Shown: positions 1 to 11,447, counted from the stretch's first letter. The stretch is 64,000 bases of DNA from Isoetes taiwanensis (GCA_021234155.1 JAJEKV010000893.1:1-64000), one strand, 5' to 3'. The notes: generated by a model from the letters alone, not told the origin. A program made the numbers and translations.

Positions 1-540
1 TATGCCTCGGCCTTAGGGGGCTCAGAAATTAGCACTTTATATAGAAGTAGCACATCCTCAGTGCGGCTCGAGTTACCCAAGGCAAGACTTTAAGTTCTTT
101 CTCATCATATCTTCCAACTCGGACTCATGCTCGGCGGCCACCTCCCAATAATTGAACCGACATTCTTTTCTCAGCGATGCTACAAAGCGGTTAATTGATC
201 GCCGGTTGCATATATATGCGTTCGGGTGATGCGAAATGCGCGCCTTAATGATTATTGAGGATCGCCCTAATTCACTAAGCACATCTCTGTCCTTCTTGAG
301 GCCATTTTATGCCTACAAACAAAACAAAATAATGATACAAAAAGAAGCCAAAGAAGAAAGAGGCATGCACAAAGTAAATGCAACATAATGCGACAATATC
401 AAACATGTATGCAGGACCGCTATAATCATTACTTGCACTTATAACCGCATACCTATGGCTGACTAATACTATCGACCCTCCCAAAAGCAAGAGAAAAAGA
501 AGAAGAAACAAGAAAAAGAACTAAATAGGTTAGATTAGGT
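1..540. other. No recognisable gene; open minus-strand stretches only
   Basis: Two minus-strand open stretches (about 73-282 and 275-511) carry no motif I recognise. The first (69 codons) has a balanced, charged composition with a CNRRSINRFVASLRKECRFN-like run and could be the tail of an unknown coding sequence cut by the window edge. The second is rich in Phe, Leu and Val and looks like chance. No tRNA, rRNA or repeat structure is evident. Confidence 0.25.
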
Positions 541-900
541 ATTCGGACCCACGGTCAATTTACATTAGATTACTAGTTAATTAGTTAGCGATAGTCCCAA
601 AATTTAGTTAACTTTTTAACCAAAAACACTACCTAAACTTATCTTCGCACCTTGTTCGGATTAGTTAGCAAATTAACTAAAAATTAACTAAATTAGAAAT
701 TAGCACTATAGAGGTCACTTTTAAGTTTAGTTAATTGTACATATAATTTTTATGCCTTTGACTAACTTAACTAGACATGTTCAAATAATTTAGTTAATTA
801 GTTAAGTTATTTTTTTTACCAACGCTTTTAGTGTGAATTAGTACTACATTAAGTTAGCCTAACCTTTTTTTTTTTAACTAGCACGGTGTGAAGGGAATCA
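541..900. repeat. AT-rich block of repeated TTAGTTAA-type motifs
   Basis: The block repeats variants of TTAGTTAA, AATTAACTAA and TTAGTTAGC on both strands with irregular spacing. Dense short motifs in both orientations are typical of the subterminal part of plant DNA transposons. No terminal inverted repeat or target duplication can be defined, so the element type is left open. Confidence 0.4.
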
Positions 901-964
901 TCCGCCATCGTTAACTTAACCTAGCCCTAGCTACCTCTAGCTAAAGCCCGACAATAGCGTGAAC

Positions 965-1350
965 TAAGGTTCAACACTGGGTCCTCCCCACTTTCGCGTG
1001 GAGCGGGGCCATGTCCTTACGTAGCCACATCTACCTAAGAATGAGAAGAAAAGTGGACTTGGACTGGGACACCTAGTCCTCTCCACTAAAGGTGGGAGCC
1101 GACTGCGTTCTTGAACAAGCCACTACAATTTTATTTTAAACCTAAAAAATAACAAGTGGAATCGGAAGTGGACTTGAACTCCGGTATCGGTCCTCTCTCC
1201 ACTCTAGGTGGACGACATCGCGCCCTTTGAACAAAACCACTCATTAACCTAGGAAAACATTTATGATTGTAGTGAAAGTGGACTTGAACAGGGTACATGG
1301 TCCTCCCCACTCTAGGTGGGCCAGACCGCGTGCCCTTGAACAAACCACTC
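965..1350 (-). repeat. Tandem array, about 112-bp units, each with a pol III B-box-like motif
   Basis: Three units start near 1054, 1168 and 1279 with GTGGACTTGAAC, preceded by a partial unit near 975, giving periods of about 114 and 111 bp. Each has a core resembling GGTCCTCCCCACTCTAGGTGG followed by CCTTTGAACAAACCACT. Read on the minus strand, each unit contains GTTCAAGTCC or a close variant, which resembles the RNA polymerase III B box (GGTTCRANNCC). A tRNA-derived origin is inferred; no full tRNA fold was found. Confidence 0.5.
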
Positions 1351-1489
1351 CATCAATTTTTTAACCTACTTAAAACTATAAAAATAAAATGCAAGTGCGA
1401 TCAACTACTTACCAAAATAAGGGCGCAGCGTGTACAAGAGATCTGTCGGGTCCAAATCGTAATAGAAAGCCGCAATGTAAGGTAACAAA

Positions 1490-2240
1490 GCATTAGAAGA
1501 ATAAGAACAAAGAAGAAAACATCGAAGAAGAAATAAGGGATAGAATAGAGAAGAAATAAGAGAAGAAACAAGAAAGAATGAAGAAAATAAGAGGAAATAA
1601 GAGAAGGGAAGGGAATAGAATGGAAGGAAGAAATAAGGGAAGGGAAAAGAAAAGGATCGAATGGAAAGTGAGGAAGAAATGTGAAGAATAAGAAACAAAT
1701 GAAGAATGAAGAAATGAAATTAAAAAGAATGAAGAATAAGAAATGAAAAAAAAATGAAGAATAAGGAAGGGAAGAGAAGAAAGAAATGAGGGAAGGGAGG
1801 GAAAGAATGAGGAATGAGAAAGCATGAGAAAGAATGGAAATGAGAAACAAAATGAGAAAGCATGAGAAAGAAATGAGAAAGAAATGAGAAAAGCATGGAG
1901 AAAGAAATGAGAAAGCAAGAAAAATGAGAAAGAATGAGGAAGAATGAGAAAGAGTGAGGAATAAAGAATGAGAAAGCATGAGGAAGAAAGAAATGAGAAA
2001 GAATGAGGAAGAAAGAATGAGAAAGAAATGAGGAAAGAAGAAATATGGGAAGAAAAGAATGAGGAAAGAATGAAGCATATGGAAGAAGGAGGAAGAAATG
2101 AAGCATGAGGAAGAATGAGGAAGAAATGAAGCATGAGAAAAGAAAGAAGGAGGGAAGAATGAACGAGGCATGGAAGAATGGGAAGAAAAAAAAAATCAAG
2201 AACAAAGAAGAAGAGGAAGGAAAGGAAACCAAAAAAAAGA
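1490..2240. repeat. Long polypurine tract (GAAGAA / GAATGAGAAA repeats)
   Basis: About 750 bp of the plus strand is almost pure A/G, built from degenerate GAAGAA, GAATGAGAAA and AGAAATGAG units. The minus strand is therefore polypyrimidine and gives several overlapping open frames of 180-256 codons made almost entirely of Ser, Phe, Leu, Ile and His. These frames come from composition and are not genes. Such tracts can adopt triplex (H-DNA) structure. Confidence 0.9.
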
Positions 2241-2394
2241 GGAAGGTTGGGCATGCACCATTCAATCCAAAAACCTATTCAATCTAAAAACATGATATAC
2301 TAACCTTAGAATAGTTGTTTGCAGGTAGATCAGGGTACTAGCCTGGATCGCTTAAGAACCTCAAGAAGTAGGGCAAAAGAAGTTCGAAAAGCCA

Positions 2395-2530
2395 CGCCCG
2401 ATTTCAAAATATTACGTAGCGTCGCAGATACGACGCCACGCCGCATGCGACGTTATTTTCAAAACTGCCGCACGCCGGCCCCCGTCCCATGACGTATTTT
2501 TGTTATAGCGACGTTATTGTTTTGCATCTT
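2395..2530. repeat. CpG-rich GACGCCGC / GCGACG motif block
   Basis: The stretch repeats GACG, GCGTCG and CGCCGCATGCG motifs and ends with AGCGACGTTATT. The motif set matches the much longer CpG-rich block at 8030-8560 and the terminal motif at 7450-7490. Motifs of this kind occur in subterminal regions of CACTA transposons, so this may be a fragment of such an element. Confidence 0.4.
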
Positions 2531-2559
2531 TTTAATGTGAAGCTCATTAAAGTTTGTCC

Positions 2560-5500
2560 CTAGGCTTATTTGAACGGCCCCGGGTTGGATCCTTGAACGG
2601 AGGATTCAAGCGGCCGGATATATAGGGGAACGAAGCCGGGAGGGTGTTCATTAGCATACTCTGGTCCCCTGTGGGCGGTGCTGTGACAGTCAGCTCGAGA
2701 ACATTTTTGGGGTCCGTCTCTCGGGGCCCGAGACTCTCCCTACCGAGGTGGCCATTCAAAGTCGCCTTGTTTGACTGGGGAAGGGTGCGGTCATGCTTGC
2801 CCAACAATCAGCCGCCGGACCGTTTCTAACCCCAACGCTTGGTCTGGACCTTATCCAGAAAATTTTGGAAATTTTCTCCCGTATGGCCGGTGATGACCAT
2901 GGAAGCCGGTGACCAAAACCATAATTTAATTCCATGCCATGCATTAACTATGAATTTATAAACCATAAATGCAATAAAATGCATAACTAAAAGAGTGTGC
3001 ATCGAAAAAAGGCGAGTCTTTGACCGGGGGGCAACAAGGCGGTGCGGACACATTAAAAAATTTTTCACTTGGAAACTATGAAGCAATCTTTCATCAAGGT
3101 ACAATTGTTTTCGAGAAACAAAACCGATTCATTACAAGTTAGTTATGCCATCCATGTCAAATAGCTTTAGGGGAGCGAGAAAATCCAAAACAAAACCCTT
3201 CTAGAATCGGCAAGTCACAGGGTTTACGTCCAATGCAATCTTAGACCAAGTATAACGTCCAGCGAGCCAAGGTCAACCCCAAGTACAACGATCCCACAAA
3301 CTCCATTCCTTTGACCTTAGCTAACCCTTTGACCTAGACCTTCTCCGAAAATTTGAAAATTTATGTGTGCTGGAGATGGGTTAGGAATCCATTGGCAAAA
3401 AAGAATTTATTTTCGTACAATGCATTAATTGCGAATTTATGAATGTCTTGACGCAAAAGCCCCGACTTCTACTTGCCACATCGGGAGGAGGGACAGGCCC
3501 AAACTCCGCTCCAGTCAGTTCCCTTGCTCAGTATTCTCATTTGCGGCTCGGCCAGGTCCCAAGTGCAGAGACCAAGTCTCGGCCCCAAAAGCGCAAACCC
3601 TTCTAGAACACGGGCAGCCCCTTTGGGTTTTACGTTTTGGGAGGCCCTCTCCTTGTCAGTCGGGGGGGACCTTTTGGCGTGACTTGACGTGGAGTGGGGG
3701 TGTTGGCCTTGAGCCACGGACCCTAAATCCCAGGAAGCTGCTTGCCCGAATTTCCCTCTCCCAAGGCCACGGGGCCAGACGGCCGACCTCCCTCTCCGGG
3801 AATGATTTGACTCTACGCCAATGGACTCGGAAGCGTCGGCGTTGCCCTGGGAACCAAGTTAAAGTGGCCAGAAGACCACCCGACCTCAAGAAGCGCCAAA
3901 GTAGCTCACTTCCATCACACTAAACAGTCAATTGGCCTAGGATGTGGATGCGGGATCTTGTCGTGGAAGGCGTGAGTGTTTTTCTTTCTTTTTGCAAAAC
4001 CGACCTTGTAACTTGCTCCCTAGGGTAATTTCGCCATTCGGGGACGATTTGGCAGGGGTTGATTTGCCATTAGGAACCTCCCCCAAGGTGCGAACGACAA
4101 GACATTGCCCGGTTTCTACAAGGCTCCACCTCGGGACGCTTGCCGGGTTTGACAAGTTCTCGGACCTCCATCACGGAATCTTTTGGGCCTTCCCGAAGAG
4201 GGGCAGCGAATGGAGGGATCCAACGATGGGATAGGGGGAACGGGCTCCGGAGGGGTGGTCATTAGCGTCGGCCCCGGGAGCCGCGGGAAGGGCTGCCTCG
4301 GGAGCGTTTTGGATCCGCCTCTTGGGGTCAGGACTCTCCCCTCTTGTGAGGATCCCTGCAAGGTCCTGGCCTCGTTTGACTTGGGAAGGGTGCCAGCTTC
4401 GGTTGCCACAGCGGGCTGCTGCCAGACCGCTCTAATGCTAACCCTTTGACCTAGACCTTCTCCAAAAATTTCAAAAATTGAAGAACATGTGCTGGAGATG
4501 GGTTAGGAATCTAGTGGCAAAAATCAGAATTTATTTTCGTACAATGCATTAATGCGAATTTATGAATGTCTTGCCACTGCAAAAGCCCCAGACTTCTACT
4601 TGCCACATCGGGAGGAGGACAGGCCCAAACTTCGGCTCCGTCCGTTCCCCTTGCTCCGTATTCTCTACTGCAGCCTCCTTGGCGAGTCCCAAGTGCAATG
4701 AGACCAAGTCTCGGCCCCCAAAACGCAAACCCTTCTAGAACACGGCAACCCCGGGGTTTACGTTTTGGAGGCCCTCCTTGTCGATCCGAGGCGGGACCTT
4801 GCGCGGACTTGACGCGGGAGTGGGGGTGTTGGCCTTGAGCACGGACCCTAAAATCCCCGGAAGCTGCTTGCCCCATTTCCTCTCCCCAAGGCCACAGGGG
4901 ACGGACGGGCGACCTCCCTCTAGAATTGGGCGATTTGACTCGCCAATGGACTTCGAAGCGTCGGCGTTGCCACGGGGACCAAGTTCGATGGGAGAGAAGA
5001 CCACCCGACCTCCAAGAAGCGCCAAAGTAGCTCACTTCCATCACACCTCGTAGTCAATTGGCTGGGATGTGGATGCGGGGATCTTGTCGTGGGCGTGAGT
5101 GTTTCTTTCTTTCTTTGCAAAAACCGACCTTGTAACTTGCTCCCTGGGGTAATTTCGCCATTCGGACGATTTGACGAGTGGTCGATTTGCCATTCCGGAG
5201 CCTCCCGGTGCCGAACGACAAGACAACTGCGGTTTCTACAAGGCCGACCGGGGGCGGCCCAGCGGTTTGACAAGTTCTCGGGGACGATCTGGAATCTTTT
5301 GGGCCTTCTCGAGAGGGGCCCCTGAGCGGAGGATCCAACGGCCGGATAGAACCGGGCTCAGGGAGGTGGTCATTAGCGTCACGGCCGGGAGCCAGCCGGG
5401 GAAGGGCTGCCTCGGGAACTTTTTGGATCCCGCCTCTTGGGGTCAGGACTCTCCCCTCTTGTGAGGATCCACGCGAAGGTCCTGGCCTCGTTTGACTTGG

Positions 5501-7420
5501 GAAGGGTGCCGGCTCGGTTGCCCCCGCAACGCGCTGCCCCCGACCGTTCTAATGCTAACCCTTTGACCTAGACCTTCTCAGAAAATTTAGAAAATTGGGC
5601 TGTGGCCGGAAATGGATTAGGATTCCAGCTGGCAAAAAATCAGAATTTATTTTAAGTACAATGCATTAATTTTAATTTATGAATGTCTTGCCCTTTGCAA
5701 AAGCCCCCGACTTCTACTCTGCTACATGGGGGAGGAGGACAGGCCCAAACTCCGCCCGTCGGTTCCTTGCTCCGTATTCTGGCGGCTCCTCGGCCGGTCC
5801 CAAGTGCAAATTGCGGACCAAGTCCCCGCCCCAAAACGCAAAACCCTTCTAGAACACGGCAGCCCACGGGGTTCGTTTTGGGGAGGCCTCTCCTTGTCGA
5901 TTCGGGCGGGACCTTGCTTGTTTGTGACTTGGCGTGGAGTGGGGGTGTTGGCCTTGAAAGCACGGACCCCAAAAATCCTAAGCCGCTGCCCGTTTCCTCT
6001 CCCCAAGGCCCAGGGGGCCGGGCCGGGCGACCTCCCTCTGGAGCGGGCGATTTGACTCCTGCCAATGGACTCGCAAGCGTCGGCGTTGCCCTAGGGACCA
6101 AGTTACGTGGCGGAAGACCAAACTTCGGCTCCCAAAACAAAAACCCTTCTAGAATCTGGCAAGTCACAGGGTTTACGTTTGGAGGCCCTCTCCTTGTCAG
6201 ATTTGGTCGGGACCTTGCACCGTATCTTGACATGGAGTGGGGGTGTTGGCCTTGATTTGGGACCCTAAACTCCCAGGAAGTTGCTTGCCCTAATTGAGTT
6301 CATTACAAGTTAATTATGCCATCCATGTCAAATAGCTTTAGGGAGCAGTCCGTTGAACAAGGGCATTCTCGCTATCCATATGCCTTGATACTGAAACACA
6401 ACCATCATCACAAGCAACCAAATCTAACCCCCAACCCGCACTAGTCTTTTGCTTTTCTGTAATCATTTATCTTCATTCTAGTAGTTATGATGCTTTTCTG
6501 TAATCATTTATCTTCATTCTAATAGTTATGATGCTTATATTCTCAATGCAATCTTAGACCAAGTATAACGTCCAGCAAGCCAAGGTCAACCCCAAGTACA
6601 ACGATCCCACAAACTCCATTCCTTTGACCTTAGCTAACCCTTTGACCTAGACCTTCTCAGAAAATTTCAAAATTGGCCGTGGTGTCTTTGGAGATGGGTT
6701 AGGAATCCGGTGGCAAAAAAATCAGAATTTATTTTAGTACAATGCATTAATTGCGAATTTATGAATGTCTTGCCTTTCACCAAAAGCCCCGACTTCTACT
6801 TGCCACATCGGAGGAGGGCAGGCCCAAACTCGGTTCCGTCAGTTCCCCTTGCTCCGTATTCTCGGCTGCGGCTCCTCGGCCAGTCCCAAGTGCAGCAGAC
6901 CAAGTCTCGGCCCCAAAGCGCAAACCCTTCTAGAACACGGCAGCCCACCGGGGTTTACGTTTTGGAGGCCCTCTCCTTGTCGGGAGGCGGGACCCTTGGC
7001 CGTGACTTGGACGTGGAGTGGGGGTGTTGGCCGAGAGCCACGGACCCTAAATCCCGGAAGCCGCTGCCCAATTTCCTCTCCCAAGGCCACGAAGGGGCCG
7101 GACGAGGCGACCTCCCTCTCCTGAAGTGCGATTTGACTCTGCCAATGGACTCGAGAACATCGACTTGCCACGGGACCAAGTTCCGTGACGAGAAGACCAC
7201 CCGACCTCAAGAAGCCAAAGTAGCTCACTTCCATCACACTCGTAGTCAATTGGCCTAGGATGTGGATGCGGGATCTTGTCGTGGGCGTGAGTGTTTCTTT
7301 CTTTTGCAAAACCGACCTTGTAACTTGCTCCCTAGGTAATTTAAGCCATTAGGACGATTTATGGTCGATTTGCCATTCCGAACCTCCCGGTGCGAACGAC
7401 AAGACAACTGCGGTTTTCGA
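2560..7420. repeat. Tandem array of about 1.1-kb units
   Basis: The phrase CTAACCCTTTGACCTAGACC recurs at 3321, 4438, 5555 and 6634, giving periods of 1117, 1117 and 1079 bp. Each unit holds, in order, an AT-rich AATTTATGAATGTCTTG segment, a GC-rich part with AACCCTTCTAGAA, the phrase GTGGGGGTGTTGGCC, and a segment ending GACTTGGGAAGGGTGC. The stretch 2560-2960 is a diverged partial unit. The third unit is altered: 6290-6630 duplicates the sequence that precedes the first unit (3130-3330). No conserved frame runs through all copies, so overlapping open stretches are not treated as genes. Copy differences concentrate at CAG/CTG sites. Confidence 0.85.
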
Positions 7421-7439
7421 AGAGTCTAGATGAAGGAGG

Positions 7440-7490
7440 TAATTAGGGCGTCGCCAAACCCGTCGCCGCTAAATGACCATTCTCTTTCAC
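7440..7490. repeat. CACTA-like terminal motif, first copy
   Basis: The stretch reads GTCGCCGCTAAATGACCATT and then CTCTTTCACATC. It closely matches the motif at 8536-8575, which looks like a CACTA-type right end. It is probably a relic of a related element next to the 1.1-kb array. Confidence 0.35.
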
Positions 7491-7499
7491 ATCTAGAGA

Positions 7500-8030
7500 T
7501 AAGATTACTTCGGAAAGACCGATGAAGCGCATTGATATGGACAGATCAATCAGTCAATAATCAATAAATCCCTTTTTTGGGGGATGTTTTAATTAATGCT
7601 ATGTTTGAAATTAAGCCATCGACCTAAACCTAGAATCCGCCATTAGGACGTGGGACAAGCGGTACAAGTCATATTAAACACTATAATGCTTCTACGGACA
7701 AAAGGTAAAAGTGTGGGATTTTTCTTGTGTTCTTGCACAAATTTTAAGGCTTTATCTGTTCTTCTCTAAAACAATGATTGACAACAAGCCTATTGTCAAG
7801 TTACCTTCAAGGATTGTAAACTTGGAACAACTAGATTTTGACACAGAACAACGTCGTTTTATAATGAACAATTTATAAGCGGTAGCATATATCTGTGATG
7901 ATGCATGCGCAGTGCAACACGCGCTTAAATGAAGCTGCGGGTTGGTCGCCGAGTCTTTTTAGGCGGTATCAATCGGGCGGCTATTGAATTTGTAATCCTA
8001 AAAACCATTAACAACCAGATATAAAAAATA
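7500..8030. other. Spacer without recognisable gene
   Basis: Mostly AT-rich unique sequence. I see no coding frame of interest, RNA gene or clear repeat between the two CACTA-like motifs. Confidence 0.4.
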
Positions 8031-8575
8031 TCGTCACATCGACCACCGTCCACATATACGACCGGCGTGTCATATACGCCACATATACATCTTGACGTGT
8101 CATATCGCCACATATAACGCATCGACGTGTCATATACGCCACATACGCCATATATACGCATCGACGTGTCATATAATGACACATCGTCACATATCGTCAC
8201 ATATACGACGCCGCATCGCGGCGCCACGTCGTGAAATATCCCACCGGCGAGACACACATCGTCCACCAGCGCCCAAGCACACCGGGCGTATGTGACGCCA
8301 TCATGACGTCGTCGAAAGCATCAGAAATGCGATGCACGCTGACGGCGATTAGCGTCCACCGGCGTGACATTTTGTCGTCCACTGGGCGCAAGCGTCCACG
8401 GCATGGTCAGACCGCCCGCCGATTGTCGACGTCGCACCACACGCCGCATGCGGCGTGGTGCCCTGACGTGACGCCGCACGACGCCTTCTCATGGTGGCGT
8501 TATTTGCGGCGTCACGTCGCCGCCGATCGCCGCAAAGCCCACGTCGCTAAATGTCCATTCTCTTGTTGTGGATCT
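8030..8575. mobile_element. Probable CACTA-type subterminal region and right end
   Basis: The block is packed with ACGTCG, GACGCCGC and GCGTCACGTCG motifs, unusually CpG-rich for this window. It ends CGTCGCTAAATGTCCATTCT followed by CTTGTTGTG. Reverse-complemented, the end reads CACAACAAGAGAATGG, one base from the CACTACAAGA-type terminus of plant CACTA elements. Plant CACTA elements carry many short direct and inverted repeats inside their termini, which fits. The left end and transposase are not seen, so this is a fragment or a non-autonomous element. Confidence 0.4.
8063..8195. repeat. Short tandem repeat around CGACGTGTCATATACGCCAC
   Basis: Four imperfect copies of a unit containing ACGTGTCATATACGCCACAT, joined by ATATACGCATCG, lie head to tail inside the CpG-rich block. 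Each includes an ACGTGTC core. Copy lengths vary from about 33 to 47 bp. Confidence 0.6.
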
Positions 8576-8994
8576 CCTAATGCAAAGCATCTGCCGAAAC
8601 AGAGCAGACTTTTATTTGCTTCTCTAGATTTTCAAGATAGCATCTTTGATTACTATTCAAAGATCAAGGCAAGATGATCTGCTGATTCATTTGTATCTAA
8701 TCTCGGACTTGTTGCGGTGCAGATTGTATGAGTAGGCAAATACTTGCCTTTCTGAAAAAAATATCAACTTCAGGGTTCAGGGTTTTAGTCTACAATTTTT
8801 TATCAGTATTTCTCTTTTCCAATTCTCGATTCTGCTGTAAATTAATTATGTACTTCATTTTCCCTCCAATGGTTTTAATGGCATGTATTTATTTGCATAT
8901 AATGATTTATCAAAGCACTTAGACTTAATGATCCACTAGATTCCTACAAGTTTTCTTATTTTAAATACAATCGTATTGATTTTAAATTGTGGTA

Positions 8995-9200
8995 TATTAT
9001 TATTTGAATGTATGCCATGTGGCAATATTTGATTGGTTAGAAGATATGTTAGAAACACCAATGTTTTTTCTCAATGTCGTAATAATAATTCTTTATTTAA
9101 AAATGTATGCCACGTGTCGATATTTGATTAGTTAAAAAAACTTTTTTTTATTTAAAAAGTATACTACGTGTCAATATTTCATTAGCTAAATGGCAATTAA
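8995..9200. repeat. Three dispersed copies of a CCACGTGTC-ATATTTGATTAG motif
   Basis: Near 9008, 9105 and 9158 the sequence repeats a 35-45-bp phrase of the form GTATGCCACGTGTCGATATT followed by TGATTAGTTA, with substitutions. CACGTGTC resembles a G-box/ABRE core, but no gene lies nearby, so these are treated as repeats rather than regulatory sites. Confidence 0.5.
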
Positions 9201-9436
9201 AAACAACAGCTTGTTTTTCCTATATGTTCTTATAATGCTCTTTTACATGTCCTTATTTTAGAAAAACAATACTTAATAGCACTAAAAACAATAGATAGAT
9301 TTCAATAACACGTGTCTTTCTTTTGTAAATAACATATGGTTTATGGGTGATCGCCTTCCGAGCGCCTAATAATTGCCTTGTTGGACGGAGAGCAGCTAGC
9401 TGGAGAAGGAAAGTCAAAATGAGGAACCCTAATAGT

Positions 9437-9478
9437 CTATTTATAGGTCTGGGGATTTTAGGGTTTGGACCTGCAACT
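9437..9478 (-). promoter_or_regulatory. Promoter-like cluster: TATA box between two telo-box motifs
   Basis: On the minus strand the order is AAACCCTAAAA, then CTATAAATAG, then TTAGGGTTCC. A TATA box flanked by AAACCCTA/TAGGGTT telo-boxes is typical of plant promoters for ribosomal and other translation-related genes. No recognisable coding exon follows downstream (toward lower coordinates), so this may be an orphan or chance promoter. Confidence 0.3.
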
Positions 9479-9552
9479 TCATGTCGTATCATTTCTGCAA
9501 GGCATTAGTGTTTGTAGGATCAATACATTAGGTTTGTTTAGGCAAAAACTGC

Positions 9553-9815
9553 CCACCACTCACACAGTGTGCGAGAAGCACTTTCAAAAGTTTTGGAAAT
9601 GCCCAGGGTGCACTCTGTGAGGGGGTTACCCCTTTTTTACTCAAACTTTCAATTTATAAAGAGTTTCTTAGTGTTATAACATACAACTCTAGCTCAAATT
9701 CAAGGATTAAGCTGCCCTGCACTATCAGATTGCTCTAATTATGCATCTATCTGGATCAACATGGGTCCACCACTCACATAGTGCGCGAGAAGCATTCTCA
9801 AAAAGTTTGGAAATG
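9553..9815. repeat. Direct repeat pair, about 50 bp, 214 bp apart
   Basis: The phrase CCACCACTCACACAGTGTGC, continuing to TTTTGGAAATGC at 9602, recurs at 9767-9815 with about six differences. The intervening DNA has no recognisable gene. The pair could be a relic of a small element's termini or a local duplication. Confidence 0.6.
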
Positions 9816-10019
9816 CACTACAATAACTGACGCTAAATCTGGAAGGGCTTGCATCTACAATGCAATATATTTGACAGAGAATATCTATATGCTATTATCG
9901 TGTTTTGGACAGACCATCAGAACACCTCTGTTCAGAGCACTGTTTAGCATAGAAAAGTGTATAATTACATAGTATTCACACGTAATTAACACAAGCATTG
10001 ACATTAACAACTGAAGTAT

Positions 10020-10500
10020 TCACACAACCATTGACATTAACAACCAACACATAACTACCATTGACATTAATTAACACAACTATTGGTTCCAACACATTTA
10101 AATTAAAATCCCCCTTAAATCCCCTTTGGTTTGGGTGCATATTCACACGGGGGTGACGTAGGGTAGCGAGAGCCCTCATAATTGTATTTTGCACGTACGA
10201 AATCAACACCATATAGTATTCCGCTTGAAATCTTATAGTATTTTGCGAATCTTGTTATACAGTATAGCAAATTTTGTACTTGCAAACCCCACAAACGAGG
10301 AACTTTACGTACGGTGTAGATTAAGGAATAAGAGGTGAATATGCCTATCCAACAGCTCTCGTTGCCCGGAGTCACCCCCCGTGTGAATATGCACCCAAGC
10401 CAAAGGGGGTTTAAGGGGGATTTTAATTTAAATGTGTTGGAACCAATAGTTGTGTTAATTAATGTCAATGGTAGTTATGTGTTGGTTGTTAATGTCAATG
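10020..10500. repeat. Long inverted repeat (foldback element or large MITE)
   Basis: The left arm (about 10020-10165) and the right arm (about 10360-10497) are near-perfect reverse complements. The left arm contains ACCATTGACATTAATTAACA and GGTTTGGGTGCATATTCACA; the right arm contains their complements. The arms bracket about 195 bp of unrelated sequence with the TTACGTACGGTG phrase. Both arms also repeat the phrase AACAACCAACACATAAC internally. Because the arms mirror each other, the same apparent peptide is read from opposite strands, which is not evidence of coding. A transcript would fold into a long double-stranded hairpin. Confidence 0.8.
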
Positions 10501-10586
10501 GTTGTTATGTGTTGGTTGTTATATGTTGGGGGATTTAATTTTTATATGTTGGATGTTAATGGTTTGTGTTGCAAAAAAAAAATTTT

Positions 10587-10601
10587 GGCCCCTTCGGGGC
10601 C
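10587..10601. repeat. Perfect GC-rich hairpin
   Basis: GGCCCCTTCGGGGCC is a perfect palindrome with a TTC loop, preceded by a run of A and followed by CTTAGGGACGTCCCC, a second small palindrome. It sits at the edge of the inverted-repeat region and may belong to it. Confidence 0.5.
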
Positions 10602-10639
10602 TTAGGGACGTCCCCCTCCCCCCCCAGTGTGACAAAAAT

Positions 10640-11248
10640 TTTATAATTCAAACCAGAAAAAAACTAGAATTCATTTGAGGCTTTCATCACCTGTAGCTTT
10701 TGAATTTGATCACAATAAAACAAATAGAACATAAGTAAAAGTTACCATAAAGATAGAGCAGATTGATCTTATTATTCTAAAAGTCATAAAGTTTGCAACA
10801 CCCATACACAAACATTTTTCAACTGGAATTTAAAAGCAGCCTTTGGCCTCCATGGATTCTTGTGGTGAGAAACCAAAGTGGAAAACTTTTCTGCTTGTTA
10901 GCACAAGGATCTAAGTGCCTTGGAATTTGCTTAATAACTGCCTCAAAATTTAAAAATGCATGGTAAATTTTTGCAAGCTTCATTCGGAATGAGCCATAAA
11001 ACAATATCCAATAGAGCAATCCTGTATTAATCAGCTGGTAGGATGTGAAAGCCTACCAAATCCGGCCGAAAAATTGCTGTTTTAGCATAGATAACTTAAC
11101 CAAACATATCCATATCATACACTATCAAAAAGATCTCGGAGAGAGCTTTCCAAAGCAATAAAAATTATCTCAAACAGAGCTCTGGATCAAAAGTTATGAT
11201 AAGAAATGTGTTGCCGGCGGGGAAACTGCACTACATGCGCCCTTCAAG
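10640..11248. other. Intergenic, no recognised feature
   Basis: AT-rich unique sequence without a convincing coding frame, RNA gene or repeat. Confidence 0.4.
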
Positions 11249-11447
11249 CCCTTCATGTGCCTATTATGCACCACACACACAAAAAGAGGGCTTTTGTTGT
11301 GAGCCATTGGTTGTTGACCATTGAAAATAAAGGCTAAAATAAATGGCCCTTCATGTGCCCATTATGCACCACACGCACAAAAAAGGGGCTTTTGTTGTGA
11401 GCCATTGGTTGTTGACCATTGAAAAAAAAAAGGCTAAAATCAATGGC
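11249..11447. repeat. 98-bp tandem duplication
   Basis: Two copies starting at 11249 and 11347 share CCCTTCATGTGC, TTATGCACCACAC, GCTTTTGTTGTGAGCCATTG and GTTGTTGACCATTGAAAA, ending in GGCTAAAAT. Differences are a few substitutions and homopolymer-length changes. Confidence 0.85.

Noticed and set aside
1401-2265. Three long overlapping minus-strand open frames (180-256 codons) rich in Ser, Phe and Leu
   Set aside because: They lie in a polypurine/polypyrimidine tract, are open in all three frames because TAA, TAG and TGA are rare on that strand, and have no domain.
3429-7309. Many open frames of 60-190 codons in the 1.1-kb array
   Set aside because: Frames are not conserved between units; GC-rich sequence lowers stop frequency.
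9976-10538. Apparently homologous peptides (VNMHP-QRGFKGDFNLNVLEP) read from opposite strands
   Set aside because: They are produced by the two arms of an inverted repeat, not by paralogous genes.
10587-10620. GGCCCCTTCGGGGCC resembling a bacterial intrinsic terminator
   Set aside because: The window is plant nuclear DNA; there is no upstream gene and the T run is missing.
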